Numbered from the stretch's first letter, positions 1 through 9,262 are shown. The stretch is 64,000 nt of DNA from Planctomycetota bacterium (GCA_016235815.1 JACRIM010000014.1:1-64000), one strand, 5' to 3'. The notes: generated by a model not told the origin, from the sequence alone. Translations and numbers: made by a program.

Positions 1-1
1 C

Positions 2-124
2 CTGGAACGCTTCCGAAAGCATCCGCGCGGCCCCAAGAAACCCAGGCCTCGCCGAACACGCTTCGCAAAGGCCAAACACATCTCCACCGCACGCCTGCTG
101 GCTGACGAGAAACGATTACAATGA
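2..124 (+). CDS. C-terminal remnant of a transposase (partial, enters from left edge)
   Basis: An open frame enters from the window edge and stops at 122-124, giving about 40 very basic residues. It contains RGPKKPRPRR followed by ISTARLLA. From memory, this Pro/Lys/Arg-rich stretch followed by xSTARLLA is how many planctomycete IS4-type transposases end, so this is either the 3' end of an intact insertion sequence to the left or a remnant. No terminal inverted repeat can be identified, because only about 120 bases are visible. The family call is a recollection, not a search result. Confidence 0.4.
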   Translation: MERFRKHPRGPKKPRPRRTRFAKAKHISTARLLADEKRLQ

Positions 125-129
125 CACCT

Positions 130-336
130 TCAAAGGGCTGGCAGGGCGATAGCAACGGCGGGCAGGAGAGCAAAGCTCAACAAGAACTTGGAAGTAAAGA
201 AGAAAGCAACACCTAGACCCAAGGCCTCCCACCGTCCGAGGATCGCGAGCCAGATTCCAGAAACGATTCCACCGAGCAAGTTTAGAACCATAAATGGGAT
301 TAAGAGCGAGCCGAAGAGTCCCAGTAGTACCTTCAT
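130..336 (-). CDS. Small hydrophobic membrane protein
   Basis: This 68-residue frame is almost entirely hydrophobic, with two or three predicted membrane helices (about residues 2-25, 28-45 and 47-66). The start at 336 is preferred over 357 because GGGAG lies 8 bases upstream of it and the Met-Lys-Val start fits a membrane protein. It converges with the transposase remnant, its stop lying 5 bases away. Nothing else shows its function; it could be a shortened copy of a longer membrane protein, since it ends abruptly after a hydrophobic run. Confidence 0.5.
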   Translation of the reverse strand: MKVLLGLFGSLLIPFMVLNLLGGIVSGIWLAILGRWEALGLGVAFFFTSKFLLSFALLPAVAIALPAL

Positions 337-448
337 TTGTAGGCTCCCTACAAGCAATGATCAGGAATGAATTGTACCTTTCGATGTCGACAGTGTATTG
401 CTAAACGAGTTGGGTTGTGTACAGATCACTCTACGGCCACCCCGATGA

Positions 449-853
449 TCACCATCCACCGCCCCCTGCTCTAACGTCGAATTCATACGCCTTCGTTTTC
501 GCAAAACTATTTCCTGTCATGAGTATATTCGTTGCTCCCTTTGCGATGCTAATCCCTGAGCCTTGAGGTCCGACAAACGACCTGTAATATTCTTGCGCGA
601 GCGGCACAAATGCAGCGTGATCCCACGGCCCTTTATACGGCCCTTGAATCTTGCCGACCTCAATCTCCTCATCATAGTTTGTGCCATATGGATGCGAAAT
701 GTCCACACTCATCCCATTGTGATTCTCGCCGCCCACTTCGAGGGCAAAGTGAAGGGTCGCGCAAATATGATTCCTTTTCTCATCTGAAGCCTCGAAGGCG
801 TGGCTGTCCTGCTGACATTGATAAAACGTTACCTTCGCTTTCTTTTGTGTCAT
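449..853 (-). CDS. Hypothetical protein
   Basis: This frame encodes 134 residues with no signal peptide or membrane segment. The middle (about residues 35-70) is hydrophilic and rich in His, Asn and Asp, and the C-terminus ends in a glycine run. The start at 853 is preferred over 865 because GAGG lies 7 bases upstream of it. It reads away from groEL. I do not recognise a family. Confidence 0.5.
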   Translation of the reverse strand: MTQKKAKVTFYQCQQDSHAFEASDEKRNHICATLHFALEVGGENHNGMSVDISHPYGTNYDEEIEVGKIQGPYKGPWDHAAFVPLAQEYYRSFVGPQGSGISIAKGATNILMTGNSFAKTKAYEFDVRAGGGGW

Positions 854-908
854 TGAAATCCTCATAGTGTGCGTTAGGTACTGTGTTCGAGCTTCGCCGG
901 TACTAATA

Positions 909-945
909 AAGCCCCGGAGCGATCACATCGACCGCTCCGGGGCTT
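909..945 (-). terminator. Rho-independent terminator of groEL
   Basis: A perfect 13-base stem (909-921 with 933-945, core GCCCCGGAGCG) is followed on the minus strand by TTTATTAG. It lies 36 bases beyond the groEL stop, where a terminator is expected. The T-tract is interrupted, so efficiency is uncertain. Confidence 0.75.
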
Positions 946-980
946 CGTTGATTTCTATTCAGTTCTTGCGAACGCGTTCA

Positions 981-2612
981 TTACATTCCCATCCCACCCC
1001 GTCCGCCCGGGGCCTTGGGCTTGTCTTCCTTGATTTCGCTGATTACCGCGTCCGTCGTGAGCAGGAGCGTCGCCACGCTCGCTGCATTCTGCAACGCGAT
1101 GCGCTCGACCTTGGTTGGGACGATGACGCCCATGTCGACCATGTTGCCGTATTCAGCGGTGAGGGCGTTGTAGCCGAAGCTCGGGTCCTTGGCCTCGAAC
1201 ACCTTTTGGGCGACGATGCTGCCGTCGATGCCGGCGTTTTCCGCAATCGCCTTGATGGGTGCCCACAGGGCGCGGCGAACGATGTCGACGCCGGTCTTCT
1301 GGTCGCCCTTGAGCTTCTTCTCTTCCTTATCCAGGACGGCCGCCAAGGCTCGCAGGGGAGCGACGCCGCCGCCGGGGAGGATGCCCTCTTCGACGGCCGC
1401 ACGGCAGGCGTGCAGGGCGTCTTCGACGCGGGCCTTCTTCTCCTTCATCTCGACTTCGGTGGCTGCGCCGACCTTGATCTGAGCCACGCCGCCGGAGAGC
1501 TTGGCGAGGCGTTCCTCGAGCTTCTCCTTGTCGTAGTCGCTGGTGGTCTTGTTGATCTCGTTCTTGATCTGCTCGATGCGGCCCTTGATGTCGGCCGTGG
1601 TGCCGGCGCCTTCGATGATGGTGGTGTTGTCCTTATCGACGACGACGCGCTTGGCGGAGCCGAGGTCCTTGAGGTCGAGGGATTCGAGCGTGATGCCGAG
1701 GTCTTCGAAGATGGCCTTGCCGCCGGTCATGATGGCAATGTCTTCGAGCATGGCCTTGCGTCGGTCGCCGAAGCCGGGGGCCTTGACGGCGCAGCACTGC
1801 AGCGTGCCGCGGAGCTTGTTCACGACGAGGGTGGCGAGTGCTTCGCCATCGACATCTTCGGCGATGATGAGCAGGGGGCGGCCGGACTTGGCGATCTTCT
1901 CGAGCAGCGGGATGAGGTCCTTGATCGAGGAGATCTTCTTCTCATTGATGAGGATGTAGGGCTTGTCGAGGCGGACTTCCATCGCGGCCGGGTCGGTGAC
2001 GAAGTGCGGCGAGGTGAAGCCCTTGTCGAACTGGAGGCCTTCGACGACGTCGACGGTGGTCTCCAGGGCCTGGCCCTCTTCGACGGTGATGACGCCATCC
2101 TTGCCGACCTTGTCCATGGCGTCGGCGATCTTCTTGCCGATGTCGCCTTCGTGATTGGCGGCGCAGGTGCCGACCTGGGCGATCTGCTTGTTTTCCTTCA
2201 CGGGCTTGCTCATGCGCTTGTACTCTTCGACGATGGCTTCGACGCCGATGTCGATGCCGCGCTTCAGCTCCATCGGGTTTGCGCCGGCGGCGACGTTCTT
2301 CAGGCCTTCGTTGAAGATGGCCTCGACGTAGACGGTGGCGGTGGTGGTTCCGTCGCCGGCGTCGGTGCTGGTCTTGCTGGCGACTTCCTTGACCATTTGG
2401 GCGCCCATGTTGGCGTAGGGGTCGTCGAGTTCGATTTCCTTGGCGACGGTGACGCCGTCTTTGGTGACGGTCGGCGAGCCGAAGGATTTCTCGAGGACGA
2501 CGTTTCGGCCGCAGGGGCCGAGGGTGACTTTGACGGCGCGGGCGAGGGTGGTGACGCCCACGCGGATGGCCTCACGGGCCTCCATGTCGAATGCGATTTT
2601 TTTTGCAGCCAT
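981..2612 (-). CDS. groEL: Chaperonin GroEL (60 kDa subunit)
   Basis: GroEL forms the double-ring cage that folds proteins using ATP together with GroES. The 543-residue length and the start [16 protein letters not shown] match the family; the frame extends further upstream, but the start at 2612 has GGAG about 7 bases before it. Visible hallmarks include [16 protein letters not shown] near the N-terminus, DGTTTATV in the ATP site, and a Gly/Met-rich tail ending GGMGM. It is the last gene of a leftward group (receiver-like gene, groES, 102-residue gene, groEL). A 399-base leader full of small palindromes separates it from the previous gene. Confidence 0.97.
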   Translation of the reverse strand: MAAKKIAFDMEAREAIRVGVTTLARAVKVTLGPCGRNVVLEKSFGSPTVTKDGVTVAKEIELDDPYANMGAQMVKEVASKTSTDAGDGTTTATVYVEAIFNEGLKNVAAGANPMELKRGIDIGVEAIVEEYKRMSKPVKENKQIAQVGTCAANHEGDIGKKIADAMDKVGKDGVITVEEGQALETTVDVVEGLQFDKGFTSPHFVTDPAAMEVRLDKPYILINEKKISSIKDLIPLLEKIAKSGRPLLIIAEDVDGEALATLVVNKLRGTLQCCAVKAPGFGDRRKAMLEDIAIMTGGKAIFEDLGITLESLDLKDLGSAKRVVVDKDNTTIIEGAGTTADIKGRIEQIKNEINKTTSDYDKEKLEERLAKLSGGVAQIKVGAATEVEMKEKKARVEDALHACRAAVEEGILPGGGVAPLRALAAVLDKEEKKLKGDQKTGVDIVRRALWAPIKAIAENAGIDGSIVAQKVFEAKDPSFGYNALTAEYGNMVDMGVIVPTKVERIALQNAASVATLLLTTDAVISEIKEDKPKAPGGRGGMGM

Positions 2613-2671
2613 TTTCTGTTCTCCGTTTATTTTCGTTTCTGATATTGCGCTTCGTTTCGGTCGGCTCCGTC

Positions 2672-2955
2672 GCCCCTGCCGGGGCTTTATTCTTCGCCGC
2701 CCTTTTTTCCACGGGCTTGCGCCCGTGGCTACGATCCTTCGCCCCATTCGGGGCTGCGTACTTTCGTTGCAAGCTTCTTTCGCCCCTACGGGGCTTTTGC
2801 CTTTATTTGCGATCGTCCGAGGGCTTTCGCCCTCGGCTATTGGCTTTCGCCCCTTTCGGGGCTTTTGCCGAGCGGGCTCGGCGATTTCAACTCTCCACGC
2901 CGAGCAAGCTCGGCGGTTACATGAGTTTCAATTCTTCGCGCCGAGCAAACCCGGC
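2672..2955. repeat. Cluster of nine short palindromes in the groEL leader
   Basis: Eight perfect short inverted repeats and one imperfect one follow each other in under 290 bases. They are GCCCC/GGGGC at 2672-2685, 2741-2754, 2782-2794 and 2849-2862; CCACGGGC/GCCCGTGG at 2709-2728; CCGAGGGC/GCCCTCGG at 2817-2836; GCCGAGC/GCTCGGC at 2867-2882 and 2899-2914; and an imperfect copy from 2940. Loops are 2-4 bases, often TTGC, ATTC or TTTC. The block lies between the 102-residue gene and groEL and would be transcribed into the groEL leader. It may be a family of dispersed palindromic repeats or an RNA-level regulatory element. Confidence 0.8.
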
Positions 2956-3011
2956 GGTTGATTTATCCGTATATCACTGAGCGCGATTTGCGGGTCAGTG
3001 ATTCAATCCCT

Positions 3012-3320
3012 TCACTGTTCCTCTTCGTCGCCGATGCCCTGGAAGGGTTCATCGTGCCAGACGCCGCCTTTTTGTTTGACCTGCAGCTCGACGGTTTCGA
3101 CGGAGGTGGCGTCGACGAAGATGACGTCGTCCACGACTTCGGCGTCGTCGTATTTCGAGACGCGGATTTCGACACGGAAGCCGCAGGCCTCGATCTTGGT
3201 GTAGGCCAGCGGGTGCAGGTGCATGGCATCCTCGTTTCCGGGGAAGGTCAGCACGAGCCTCGCCGCAGGGCCGAACTTGATGGCTTCGTCGAGTGCCGTT
3301 TCAAACAGTTTGGGCGTCAT
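3012..3320 (-). CDS. Hypothetical protein between groES and groEL
   Basis: This 102-residue acidic cytoplasmic protein starts MTPKLFETALDEA and ends in a Glu-rich tail. No signal peptide or membrane helix is visible. It contains two beta-strand-like segments (about residues 20-60) followed by a second beta-rich part. It sits in the chaperonin gene group, 101 bases after groES, in the same direction. I do not recognise a domain. Position suggests it is co-transcribed with the chaperonins, but that does not by itself give a role in folding. Confidence 0.6.
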   Translation of the reverse strand: MTPKLFETALDEAIKFGPAARLVLTFPGNEDAMHLHPLAYTKIEACGFRVEIRVSKYDDAEVVDDVIFVDATSVETVELQVKQKGGVWHDEPFQGIGDEEEQ

Positions 3321-3421
3321 GATCGTGGCTTTCGAATTACGAGTGTCGAGCAGTGAGTTCCGGGTATCGAGGCGACATCGCTCGCGACTCGTAACTCGCC
3401 GGACAGAGCCGACGGCGCATC

Positions 3422-3724
3422 CTACTCAAGGACGGCCAGGATGTCGGATTCGTCCATGATAATGAACTCTTCGCCGTCGAGCTTGATCTCGGTGCCGGCA
3501 TAGCTGGTGAAGAGGACTTCATCGCCCTTCTTGACCGTCAGCTTGGCGCGCTCGCCGGTGTCCAGCATTTTGCCTTCGCCGACGGCCTGAATGCGGCCGC
3601 GCTTGGGCTTCTCCTTGGCCGAGTCGGGCAGCACGATGCCGCCGGCGGTCACGGATTCGGCCTCCAGTCGCTTGATGAGGACCTTGTCACCGAGGGGTCG
3701 AACTTTCACTTTCGTCACAGCCAT
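3422..3724 (-). CDS. groES: Co-chaperonin GroES (10 kDa subunit)
   Basis: GroES caps the GroEL cage. The 100-residue protein starts [19 protein letters not shown] and shows the family's mobile-loop region ([19 protein letters not shown]) and the C-terminal strand (ILAVLE). Two in-frame ATG codons exist (3730 and 3724); the second is preferred because AGGAG lies 8 bases before it but only 2 bases before the first. It lies 41 bases downstream of the receiver-like gene. No CIRCE inverted repeat is seen upstream, so HrcA control is not indicated at this position. Confidence 0.97.
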   Translation of the reverse strand: MAVTKVKVRPLGDKVLIKRLEAESVTAGGIVLPDSAKEKPKRGRIQAVGEGKMLDTGERAKLTVKKGDEVLFTSYAGTEIKLDGEEFIIMDESDILAVLE

Positions 3725-3765
3725 CTCCATTACTCCTTTCCGAATCGAATCGGATAATCCAAATA

Positions 3766-4179
3766 TCAGTTAAAGGCCGAAGCATCAGCCCAGTTCATCT
3801 GATAGACCTGCTTGAAGACTTTGAGCACCATCGGCGTGAGGACATCACGCTCGGCGATGGGGGCGATTACGCTGAAGACATCGAGGGCGAGGGCATCTCG
3901 CAACATGCGAGGGTCGGCGTGGTCGCAGATAATGAGGCACGGCTTTGTCCAGCCGAGCTGGCGCACGCGCTTCAGCACGCGGAGGCCGCCGCCGGGGAGC
4001 TGGTCATCCACAATGGCGACGTGGACGCCGGTCGTGGTGATGATGTTGATCACGTCGCGATCGGTGTGTGTCCAATGCAGGTCGACCGGAAGCGGTTGAA
4101 GTGCGCGGGCGAGACCCTGTGCCCAGGGGCTGGGGCCGGCGTCGGCGATCAACAGGTTTGCTCTGGTCGTATCCAGCAT
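3766..4179 (-). CDS. Receiver-like domain protein upstream of groES
   Basis: The 137-residue protein resembles a stand-alone response-regulator receiver domain: a first strand ANLLIADAG, a possible phospho-acceptor strand [14 protein letters not shown] near residue 60, and a later strand [10 protein letters not shown]. No DNA-binding domain follows. Key receiver residues are only partly clear; the acidic pair after the first strand is weak and the conserved Lys is not obvious, so it may be degenerate. The start at 4179 ([10 protein letters not shown]) is chosen because the upstream extension is Arg/Pro-rich and unlike a protein. It is co-directional with groES, 41 bases upstream. Confidence 0.6.
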   Translation of the reverse strand: MLDTTRANLLIADAGPSPWAQGLARALQPLPVDLHWTHTDRDVINIITTTGVHVAIVDDQLPGGGLRVLKRVRQLGWTKPCLIICDHADPRMLRDALALDVFSVIAPIAERDVLTPMVLKVFKQVYQMNWADASAFN

Positions 4180-4524
4180 GGTCAAAAACCGGTGGGCCGG
4201 GCGGGGAATCCGCGCGGTCGAACGGCTATCCCTGAGCAAGGGGCGTGCCAGTGGGTCAGAAATGCGGGGGACTTGATGTAAGATATTGTCAATGCTGTAG
4301 TTAGACAAAGATGTGTAGTGTAATCCGCGATTTGCCGGTACGCCAAAGCGGCAGGGCGGGTTGTGGAGGAACGAACGAGGCTGCCTATGTGGCAGGGGAT
4401 CGTCAATGGGAGGGCAGGTTAGCAAAATAGGATAACCAGCGACCCTTCGGCGATGCCGGATCGAGAGGCCCTGCGTGCTATGCTATAAAGAGGTACCACT
4501 ATTCGGCGCTCGGGGAGAGTCACG
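4180..4524. other. Intergenic region between divergent genes
   Basis: This 345-base stretch separates the leftward receiver-groES group from the rightward FIST gene. Toward the FIST gene an extended -10 element (TGC-TATAAA, 4481-4489) lies about 36 bases before the start. Toward groES a weak TTGTCT-N17-TATCTT pair can be drawn on the minus strand near 4285-4315. No CIRCE element and no stable hairpin is seen. Confidence 0.4.
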
Positions 4525-5709
4525 GTGAGCATGCAATTCAAATCTGGGTTGAGCACGAATCCACACACGGGGGCGGCGGTCCACGAGGCTTGTGCGCCGT
4601 TGGCGGACTTTTCGCCGGATTTGGCGATCATGTTTGTCTCGCATCACTATGGTCCTGAGTTTGAGGATGTTCTGGATGGGGTTTGGGGGAAACTCAATTG
4701 CCGCAATCTGATCGGTTGCACGGGTGGCGGCATCATCGGCCCGGATCGCGAAGTGGAGGAAGCGCCGGGGTTGGTGGTGTGGGGCGCGAAGATGCCGGGC
4801 GTGCGCGTGCTTCCGTTCGTGATCGATCAGAATGATGTCAACGATTTCGACGGTGTGGAGGTGTGGCAGGAACATCTCGGCGTGAATCCGTCGGAGAAGC
4901 CGGGGTTCGTGGTGTTGCCGGAGCCATTTTCAATCGATGCGGAGTCGTGCCTCGGGGAATTGGACAAGGCCTTTCCGGGCAGCACGATTGTCGGCGGCAT
5001 GGCGAGTGGCGCGAGCGGGCCGAATCAGAATCGATTGTTTCTGAATGATCAGGTGCTGCGACAGGGGTTGGTCGGTGTGTCGATGTCCGGTCCTTTGGTG
5101 ATCGACACCGTGGTGTCGCAGGGATGTCGTCCGATCGGCGATCCTTTTGTCATTACCAAGGCCGATCAGAATGTGATCTACGAGCTTCGGGGAAAGCCGG
5201 CGCTGGATGTGCTGCGCGGCGTGTTTAACAAGGCTGCACCGCACGATCAGGAGCTGATGCAGCAGGGTTTGCAGGTCGGCAATGTCGTCGACGAGCACCT
5301 CGGCAAATTCGAGCAGGGCGATTTCCTTGTGCGCAATCTCATGGGTGTCGTTCAGGAGACGGGGCTTGCGGTGAATGCGATGGTGCGGCCGGGGCAGACG
5401 ATTCAGTTTCATGTGCGCGACGGCAAATCGGCGGATGAGGAAATGCGGCGTCTTTTGACGGGCAAGGTCGCGAGCATGACCGGTCCGCCGACGGGCGGAT
5501 TGCTGTTTACCTGCAATGGGCGCGGACGGCGGATGTTCGGCTCGCCGAATCATGACATCGCGGTTGTGAATGAGGCGGCGCGGGGTTGCGCGGTGGCGGG
5601 TTTTTTCGCGGCGGGCGAGATCGGGCCGGTCGGCAAGCGGACGTTTATTCACGGGTTCACGAGCAGCCTGGTGCTGTTTCGAGAGGCCGCGATGCCAACG
5701 GCGGGTTAA
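4525..5709 (+). CDS. FIST domain sensory protein
   Basis: The 394-residue protein matches the FIST N plus FIST C pair, a predicted small-ligand-sensing module found with signalling proteins. Visible features are the early LIGCTGGGIIGPDREVEE block (about residues 64-81), GSTIVGGMASGASG (about 152-165), and the C-terminal GGLLFTCNGRGRRMFG (about 321-336) followed by GCAVAGFFAAGEIGPVG, which are typical of FIST C. The start codon is GTG at 4525. It stands alone with no linked kinase or cyclase, so its output partner is unknown. Confidence 0.85.
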   Translation: MSMQFKSGLSTNPHTGAAVHEACAPLADFSPDLAIMFVSHHYGPEFEDVLDGVWGKLNCRNLIGCTGGGIIGPDREVEEAPGLVVWGAKMPGVRVLPFVIDQNDVNDFDGVEVWQEHLGVNPSEKPGFVVLPEPFSIDAESCLGELDKAFPGSTIVGGMASGASGPNQNRLFLNDQVLRQGLVGVSMSGPLVIDTVVSQGCRPIGDPFVITKADQNVIYELRGKPALDVLRGVFNKAAPHDQELMQQGLQVGNVVDEHLGKFEQGDFLVRNLMGVVQETGLAVNAMVRPGQTIQFHVRDGKSADEEMRRLLTGKVASMTGPPTGGLLFTCNGRGRRMFGSPNHDIAVVNEAARGCAVAGFFAAGEIGPVGKRTFIHGFTSSLVLFREAAMPTAG

Positions 5710-5725
5710 GCGTATTCCTTGTGCA

Positions 5726-6016
5726 TTAAGGGGCCGGCGGGATCACAGGCGCACTCGGGTTTTGTGAGGTACTTCCCTGTGCGGTCTGCGCGCCGATCGC
5801 GCCGAGGAAGACCGGTGGATTATGATTGGGCGTTGGATAGACCGGGAAAACGACGAAGCCGGCGGACGACAATGGCGAGGTCGTGAAACCGAAAGGTCCG
5901 GCCGGAAGCGGATACGTGCCTCCCGCCAGATCAAGGGTGACGTCGCACGTCTGCCCCGCTGAAACAGCGAAAACAGCGAGCAACAGAACGACAAGACGTG
6001 GCGTTAACTTCCTCAT
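5726..6016 (-). CDS. Small secreted protein
   Basis: This 96-residue protein has a clear signal peptide (MRKLTPRLVVLLLAVFAVSAG) and a mature part of about 75 residues rich in Pro, Gly and Thr. A cysteine just after the likely cleavage site (QTCD) could in principle be lipidated, but the lipobox is poor. It lies downstream of, and in the same direction as, the collagen-like lipoprotein gene, 81 bases away. I do not recognise the family. Confidence 0.6.
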   Translation of the reverse strand: MRKLTPRLVVLLLAVFAVSAGQTCDVTLDLAGGTYPLPAGPFGFTTSPLSSAGFVVFPVYPTPNHNPPVFLGAIGAQTAQGSTSQNPSAPVIPPAP

Positions 6017-6097
6017 CCCAAAAACACCCGGCGAGAAGTGGAGGGACTCTCACTGCATGATAGCCCGTCGCCGGGGTGAATTCCGAATCAGAACAAC

Positions 6098-7822
6098 TTA
6101 TTTCAGTGTAATCAAGACTCGGATGGTGCCCGAGCCTTTGGGAAGCGGGTCCAGTGCCTTGCCGAGGATCGTGCCGGCGCCAAAAACAGCCACCCCATTC
6201 ACAAGGACAGGGGAGGCTCGCATGGCGTGTCCGGGGGTGTTGGATGTTGTCAGCAGGTCGCCAGGGCGGATTGCGCCGTTTTCAGCGGACACTTTCGTGG
6301 GAACGATACCGGTGATTGCGACAGGGATGTCGTCGGCGTTGATGAGGGTTTCGTCGTTGCCGGAGATTCCGATCATGCCGGGGCGCGTGGAATAGACACC
6401 GGCCACTTTGTTGTCGTCGGCTCGACTACTTTTTTCGATGCCGCCGGGGTGGTCCTGGCTGAGGATCAGCACATCGCCCGGTTCATAATGGCTCTTGCCG
6501 CCGACGGCATGGAGGGCCTCGGCGAAATCGCCACCGGCGTTGTAAGTTCCGTTGGCGTCGATGTGAAACTTGCGCGTGGCGGTCGCGCCGCCATCCCAGT
6601 TGATGCCTTCCACGAACCGGTTGGTTCCATTGGGATTCCGATGGAGCTTTAGCACGGGAATGTTCACGTTGTTGATGGGAACAGCGGTTCGCAACCATGC
6701 GCCTTCGCCGTCGGCCAGGAATGTTTCGACGTGGAGCGCCGCGCTCGTGGACGTGAGCGACGTGCCGTAAGCGTTTCCTTTCTGAATTCGAACGCCACCG
6801 GTCGCGCGGATGCAAAACTGATTGGGCGCGATGGTGGGGAAGGGGTTATCGATGCCGCCAGCATCGGCCCAGACGAAGGAACCGTCATGAAGGGCCTTGG
6901 CCTCCCAACCTCCGGCGAAACTGTAATTGCCCTGGGCCAGGTTTGTGCGGCCGCCGGGGACCGTTGAGTCCGTTCCGGTGGCGTCGTTATTGTCGCCGCT
7001 GCCGATAAAGGAAAGCCCGCCGGTGGCGACATTGAAATTTCCGGCGCCGACGAACGAACCACTCCCCATGGTTCGATTTCCCGTGCCAGCGCCTATGAAC
7101 GAATTGCTGGCGCTGGTGTTGTTATTGTTTCCGGCCGCGATGGCGCTTTGCTTCCCCACGATGAGCGTATTGTCCAGCCGCGATTCAACCCTATTGTCGA
7201 TTCCCCCGCCGATGAAACTGGAATCGGCCGACACTCTGTTATCCCGCGTCGATGTGACGGAACCATTTTCAAGAATTTCATATCCACCGGCGACCCACGA
7301 GCCGACGACGCCGGCATCGATCTGGTTCGAGGGAGTGCCCATGAACAGGTTACTCGAGCGGAATGTTTTGTCGGGCGCGCCCGGCTCCAGCCGTTCGGTA
7401 TAAGCAAGGCGCAAGGCGCGGCGATTGTTGGTGCGAAAGTCCAGCGGGTTGTTGTCGGTTGTGCCGAGAAATCGTGTGGCAGGGTTCATGCCGGAATTGC
7501 CGGTTTGCGACCAATAGCGAATGTCGGTGAATGTGGTGTCGAGTGAGACTTCGCCATCGTCAACGAGAATGCCCAATCCGGCCGTGACGTTGGCGTTTGC
7601 ACCGGCGGGACCTTGAGGGCCGGCTGGACCAATGCTGCCCGGAGTGCCTTGAATCCCCTGCGGACCTTGCGGCCCGGCCGGCCCGGGTGGACCTTGCTCG
7701 CCGGGAATAGGATCCGAGGACGGCGTCGTCGAGGTGAGGTCCGACGGGCATGACGTTCCTGCAAGCGGCACGAGGGCTATTGTGATCAATAGAAACCAAC
7801 GCGAATGTTTCAGACGAGCCAT
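6098..7822 (-). CDS. Collagen-like, YadA-head-like repeat lipoprotein
   Basis: The 574-residue protein starts with a lipoprotein signal (LVPLAGTSC, Cys about residue 25). Next comes a collagen-type Gly-X-Y run (about residues 42-76), then a long region of 14-16-residue repeats of the form SFIGxGxxNxxxG (about 200-310), like the beta-helical heads of trimeric autotransporter adhesins. The C-terminal part (about 420-574) resembles the tail-fibre and head regions of phage or pilus proteins. A strong ribosome site (AGGAGGAG) precedes the start. It probably forms a trimeric surface filament; that is inference from collagen and head repeats being trimeric. Confidence 0.8.
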   Translation of the reverse strand: MARLKHSRWFLLITIALVPLAGTSCPSDLTSTTPSSDPIPGEQGPPGPAGPQGPQGIQGTPGSIGPAGPQGPAGANANVTAGLGILVDDGEVSLDTTFTDIRYWSQTGNSGMNPATRFLGTTDNNPLDFRTNNRRALRLAYTERLEPGAPDKTFRSSNLFMGTPSNQIDAGVVGSWVAGGYEILENGSVTSTRDNRVSADSSFIGGGIDNRVESRLDNTLIVGKQSAIAAGNNNNTSASNSFIGAGTGNRTMGSGSFVGAGNFNVATGGLSFIGSGDNNDATGTDSTVPGGRTNLAQGNYSFAGGWEAKALHDGSFVWADAGGIDNPFPTIAPNQFCIRATGGVRIQKGNAYGTSLTSTSAALHVETFLADGEGAWLRTAVPINNVNIPVLKLHRNPNGTNRFVEGINWDGGATATRKFHIDANGTYNAGGDFAEALHAVGGKSHYEPGDVLILSQDHPGGIEKSSRADDNKVAGVYSTRPGMIGISGNDETLINADDIPVAITGIVPTKVSAENGAIRPGDLLTTSNTPGHAMRASPVLVNGVAVFGAGTILGKALDPLPKGSGTIRVLITLK

Positions 7823-7875
7823 GGCGCTCCTCCTGAGACAGATTTGGAGGAAGGAAGCATTTCCGAACAGGCGTC

Positions 7876-7881
7876 ATTATA
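7876..7881 (-). promoter_or_regulatory. Extended -10 promoter element of the collagen-like lipoprotein gene
   Basis: On the minus strand TGG-TATAAT ends about 53 bases before the start codon at 7822. A matching -35 is poor, as is common for extended -10 promoters. The call rests on sequence alone. Confidence 0.45.
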
Positions 7882-8053
7882 CCACAGATTTCGGGGGCGA
7901 ATAAAGGTTAATCGATACTGTGTTGATGCCCGCCGAATGCGTCTGCGCGTTACACGTCCGTTACAGCCTTGAGCGCGTGCATCTGTTATACTTTTTCAAG
8001 CAGGAATGGCCTTCTGAACGTCCGCTCCTTCGGCGAGATTATTGGAGAAATCC

Positions 8054-9262
8054 ATGATGGTTTGTTCGGGAATCAGAGTATCGGTGCTGCTTTCGGCAGT
8101 GCTCCTTTATCATGCCGCCGTCGTTTCGGCCCAGGCGCCGGCCGGGAATGTTCCGCCCGCGACACAACCGGCGGCTTCGCAGCCCGGCGGCAAGGATGTT
8201 GGCACTGGGGCGCCAACCGTCGTCCTGAAGCCGGGGGAAGTTCCCAAGATCGTCTTCGATACGCTTGCCTACGAGTTCCCCAAGGTTGTGGTCGGCAAGG
8301 ATGTCTTTCACGAGTTCACCTACAAGAACACCGGCAACGGCCCGTTGGAGCTTCTGGCGATCCGACCGGGCTGCGGGTGCACAACGGCCGGGGCGTATGA
8401 CAAGGTGGTCGCGCCGGGCGGCACGGGACGACTGCCGATCAAAGTGAACACAGACAAGTTCAGCGGGTATATCAGTAAGACCGTGACTATCCTGACGAAT
8501 TGCCCGCAACCCGATGCGGCGATCACGCTCATCATGAAGGGGGAAGTGTGGGAGCCGATGACCTTCATGCCCAAGACGGTCGGATTCGGTCGCGTGTCAT
8601 TGCAGGACCCGAAGGGAATGGCGGCGACACAGACGCTGACGATCATCAACAATTCCAAGACGCCGGCGAGCCTCTCGCCGCCCAAGAGCAACAACCCCGG
8701 CATCAAGGGCGAGTTGAAAGTCGTTGAGCCGGGAAAGAAGTTTGAGGTGATTGTGTCACTCGTGCCGCCGCTTCAAGGCGGTGTGCTCGGGGCGTCGCTT
8801 TCGTTCGAGACCGGACTGGCGGAATACCCGCGATTCGAGGTGCCGGTAAGCGCCTATCTGTCGGCCGACATCGAAGTTTTCCCGAATCGTCTGACGCTTC
8901 CGCCAAACCGCTCCAACGATTTGCAGCGGCAGTTTTCCATCGTCAACAACTCGACGAATCCGATCAAGATTTGGGAGGTCAAGGCGTCAAACCCGATGAT
9001 CAAGACCACGGTCGAGGATACGCGACCGGGTTTCGCGTTTAAGTTGCTGGTGGACATTCCGAAGACCTATCCGCTCCGCAAAGGCGGGGACGTGATTACG
9101 GTGCGCACGGATTCAACGTCGTCGCCGATGATTTCGATCATCATCAGCGAGGCAAAGATCACCGGTCCTTCGAAGGGCGAGGCCATCAACGTTGGCCAGC
9201 CCGAGACGCGCGACCCGGCCAATCCGAACCAGCCGACCAAGCCGACGGGAGGAACTCCATGA
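8054..9262 (+). CDS. DUF1573 secreted protein with repeated Ig-like domains
   Basis: The 402-residue exported protein has a signal peptide (about residues 1-27), a Pro/Gln linker and then DUF1573-type ASH-like beta domains. The first carries the DUF1573 hallmark RPGCGCTTA (about residues 100-108) after a YKNTGNGPL strand. A TTG at 8042 would lengthen the frame by four codons, but GGAG lies 6 bases before the ATG at 8054, which decides the start. Its stop overlaps the next gene by 4 bases (ATGA), so three genes form one operon. DUF1573 proteins are abundant in planctomycetes and Bacteroidetes; their exact role is unknown. Confidence 0.85.
   Translation: MMVCSGIRVSVLLSAVLLYHAAVVSAQAPAGNVPPATQPAASQPGGKDVGTGAPTVVLKPGEVPKIVFDTLAYEFPKVVVGKDVFHEFTYKNTGNGPLELLAIRPGCGCTTAGAYDKVVAPGGTGRLPIKVNTDKFSGYISKTVTILTNCPQPDAAITLIMKGEVWEPMTFMPKTVGFGRVSLQDPKGMAATQTLTIINNSKTPASLSPPKSNNPGIKGELKVVEPGKKFEVIVSLVPPLQGGVLGASLSFETGLAEYPRFEVPVSAYLSADIEVFPNRLTLPPNRSNDLQRQFSIVNNSTNPIKIWEVKASNPMIKTTVEDTRPGFAFKLLVDIPKTYPLRKGGDVITVRTDSTSSPMISIIISEAKITGPSKGEAINVGQPETRDPANPNQPTKPTGGTP

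Noticed and set aside
867-2642. Long plus-strand open frame of 591 codons
   Set aside because: It is the antisense shadow of groEL; composition (Asp/Gly/Leu-rich, no motifs) follows from groEL codon bias.
3725-3765. CIRCE element before groES
   Set aside because: No inverted repeat resembling TTAGCACTC/GAGTGCTAA is present.
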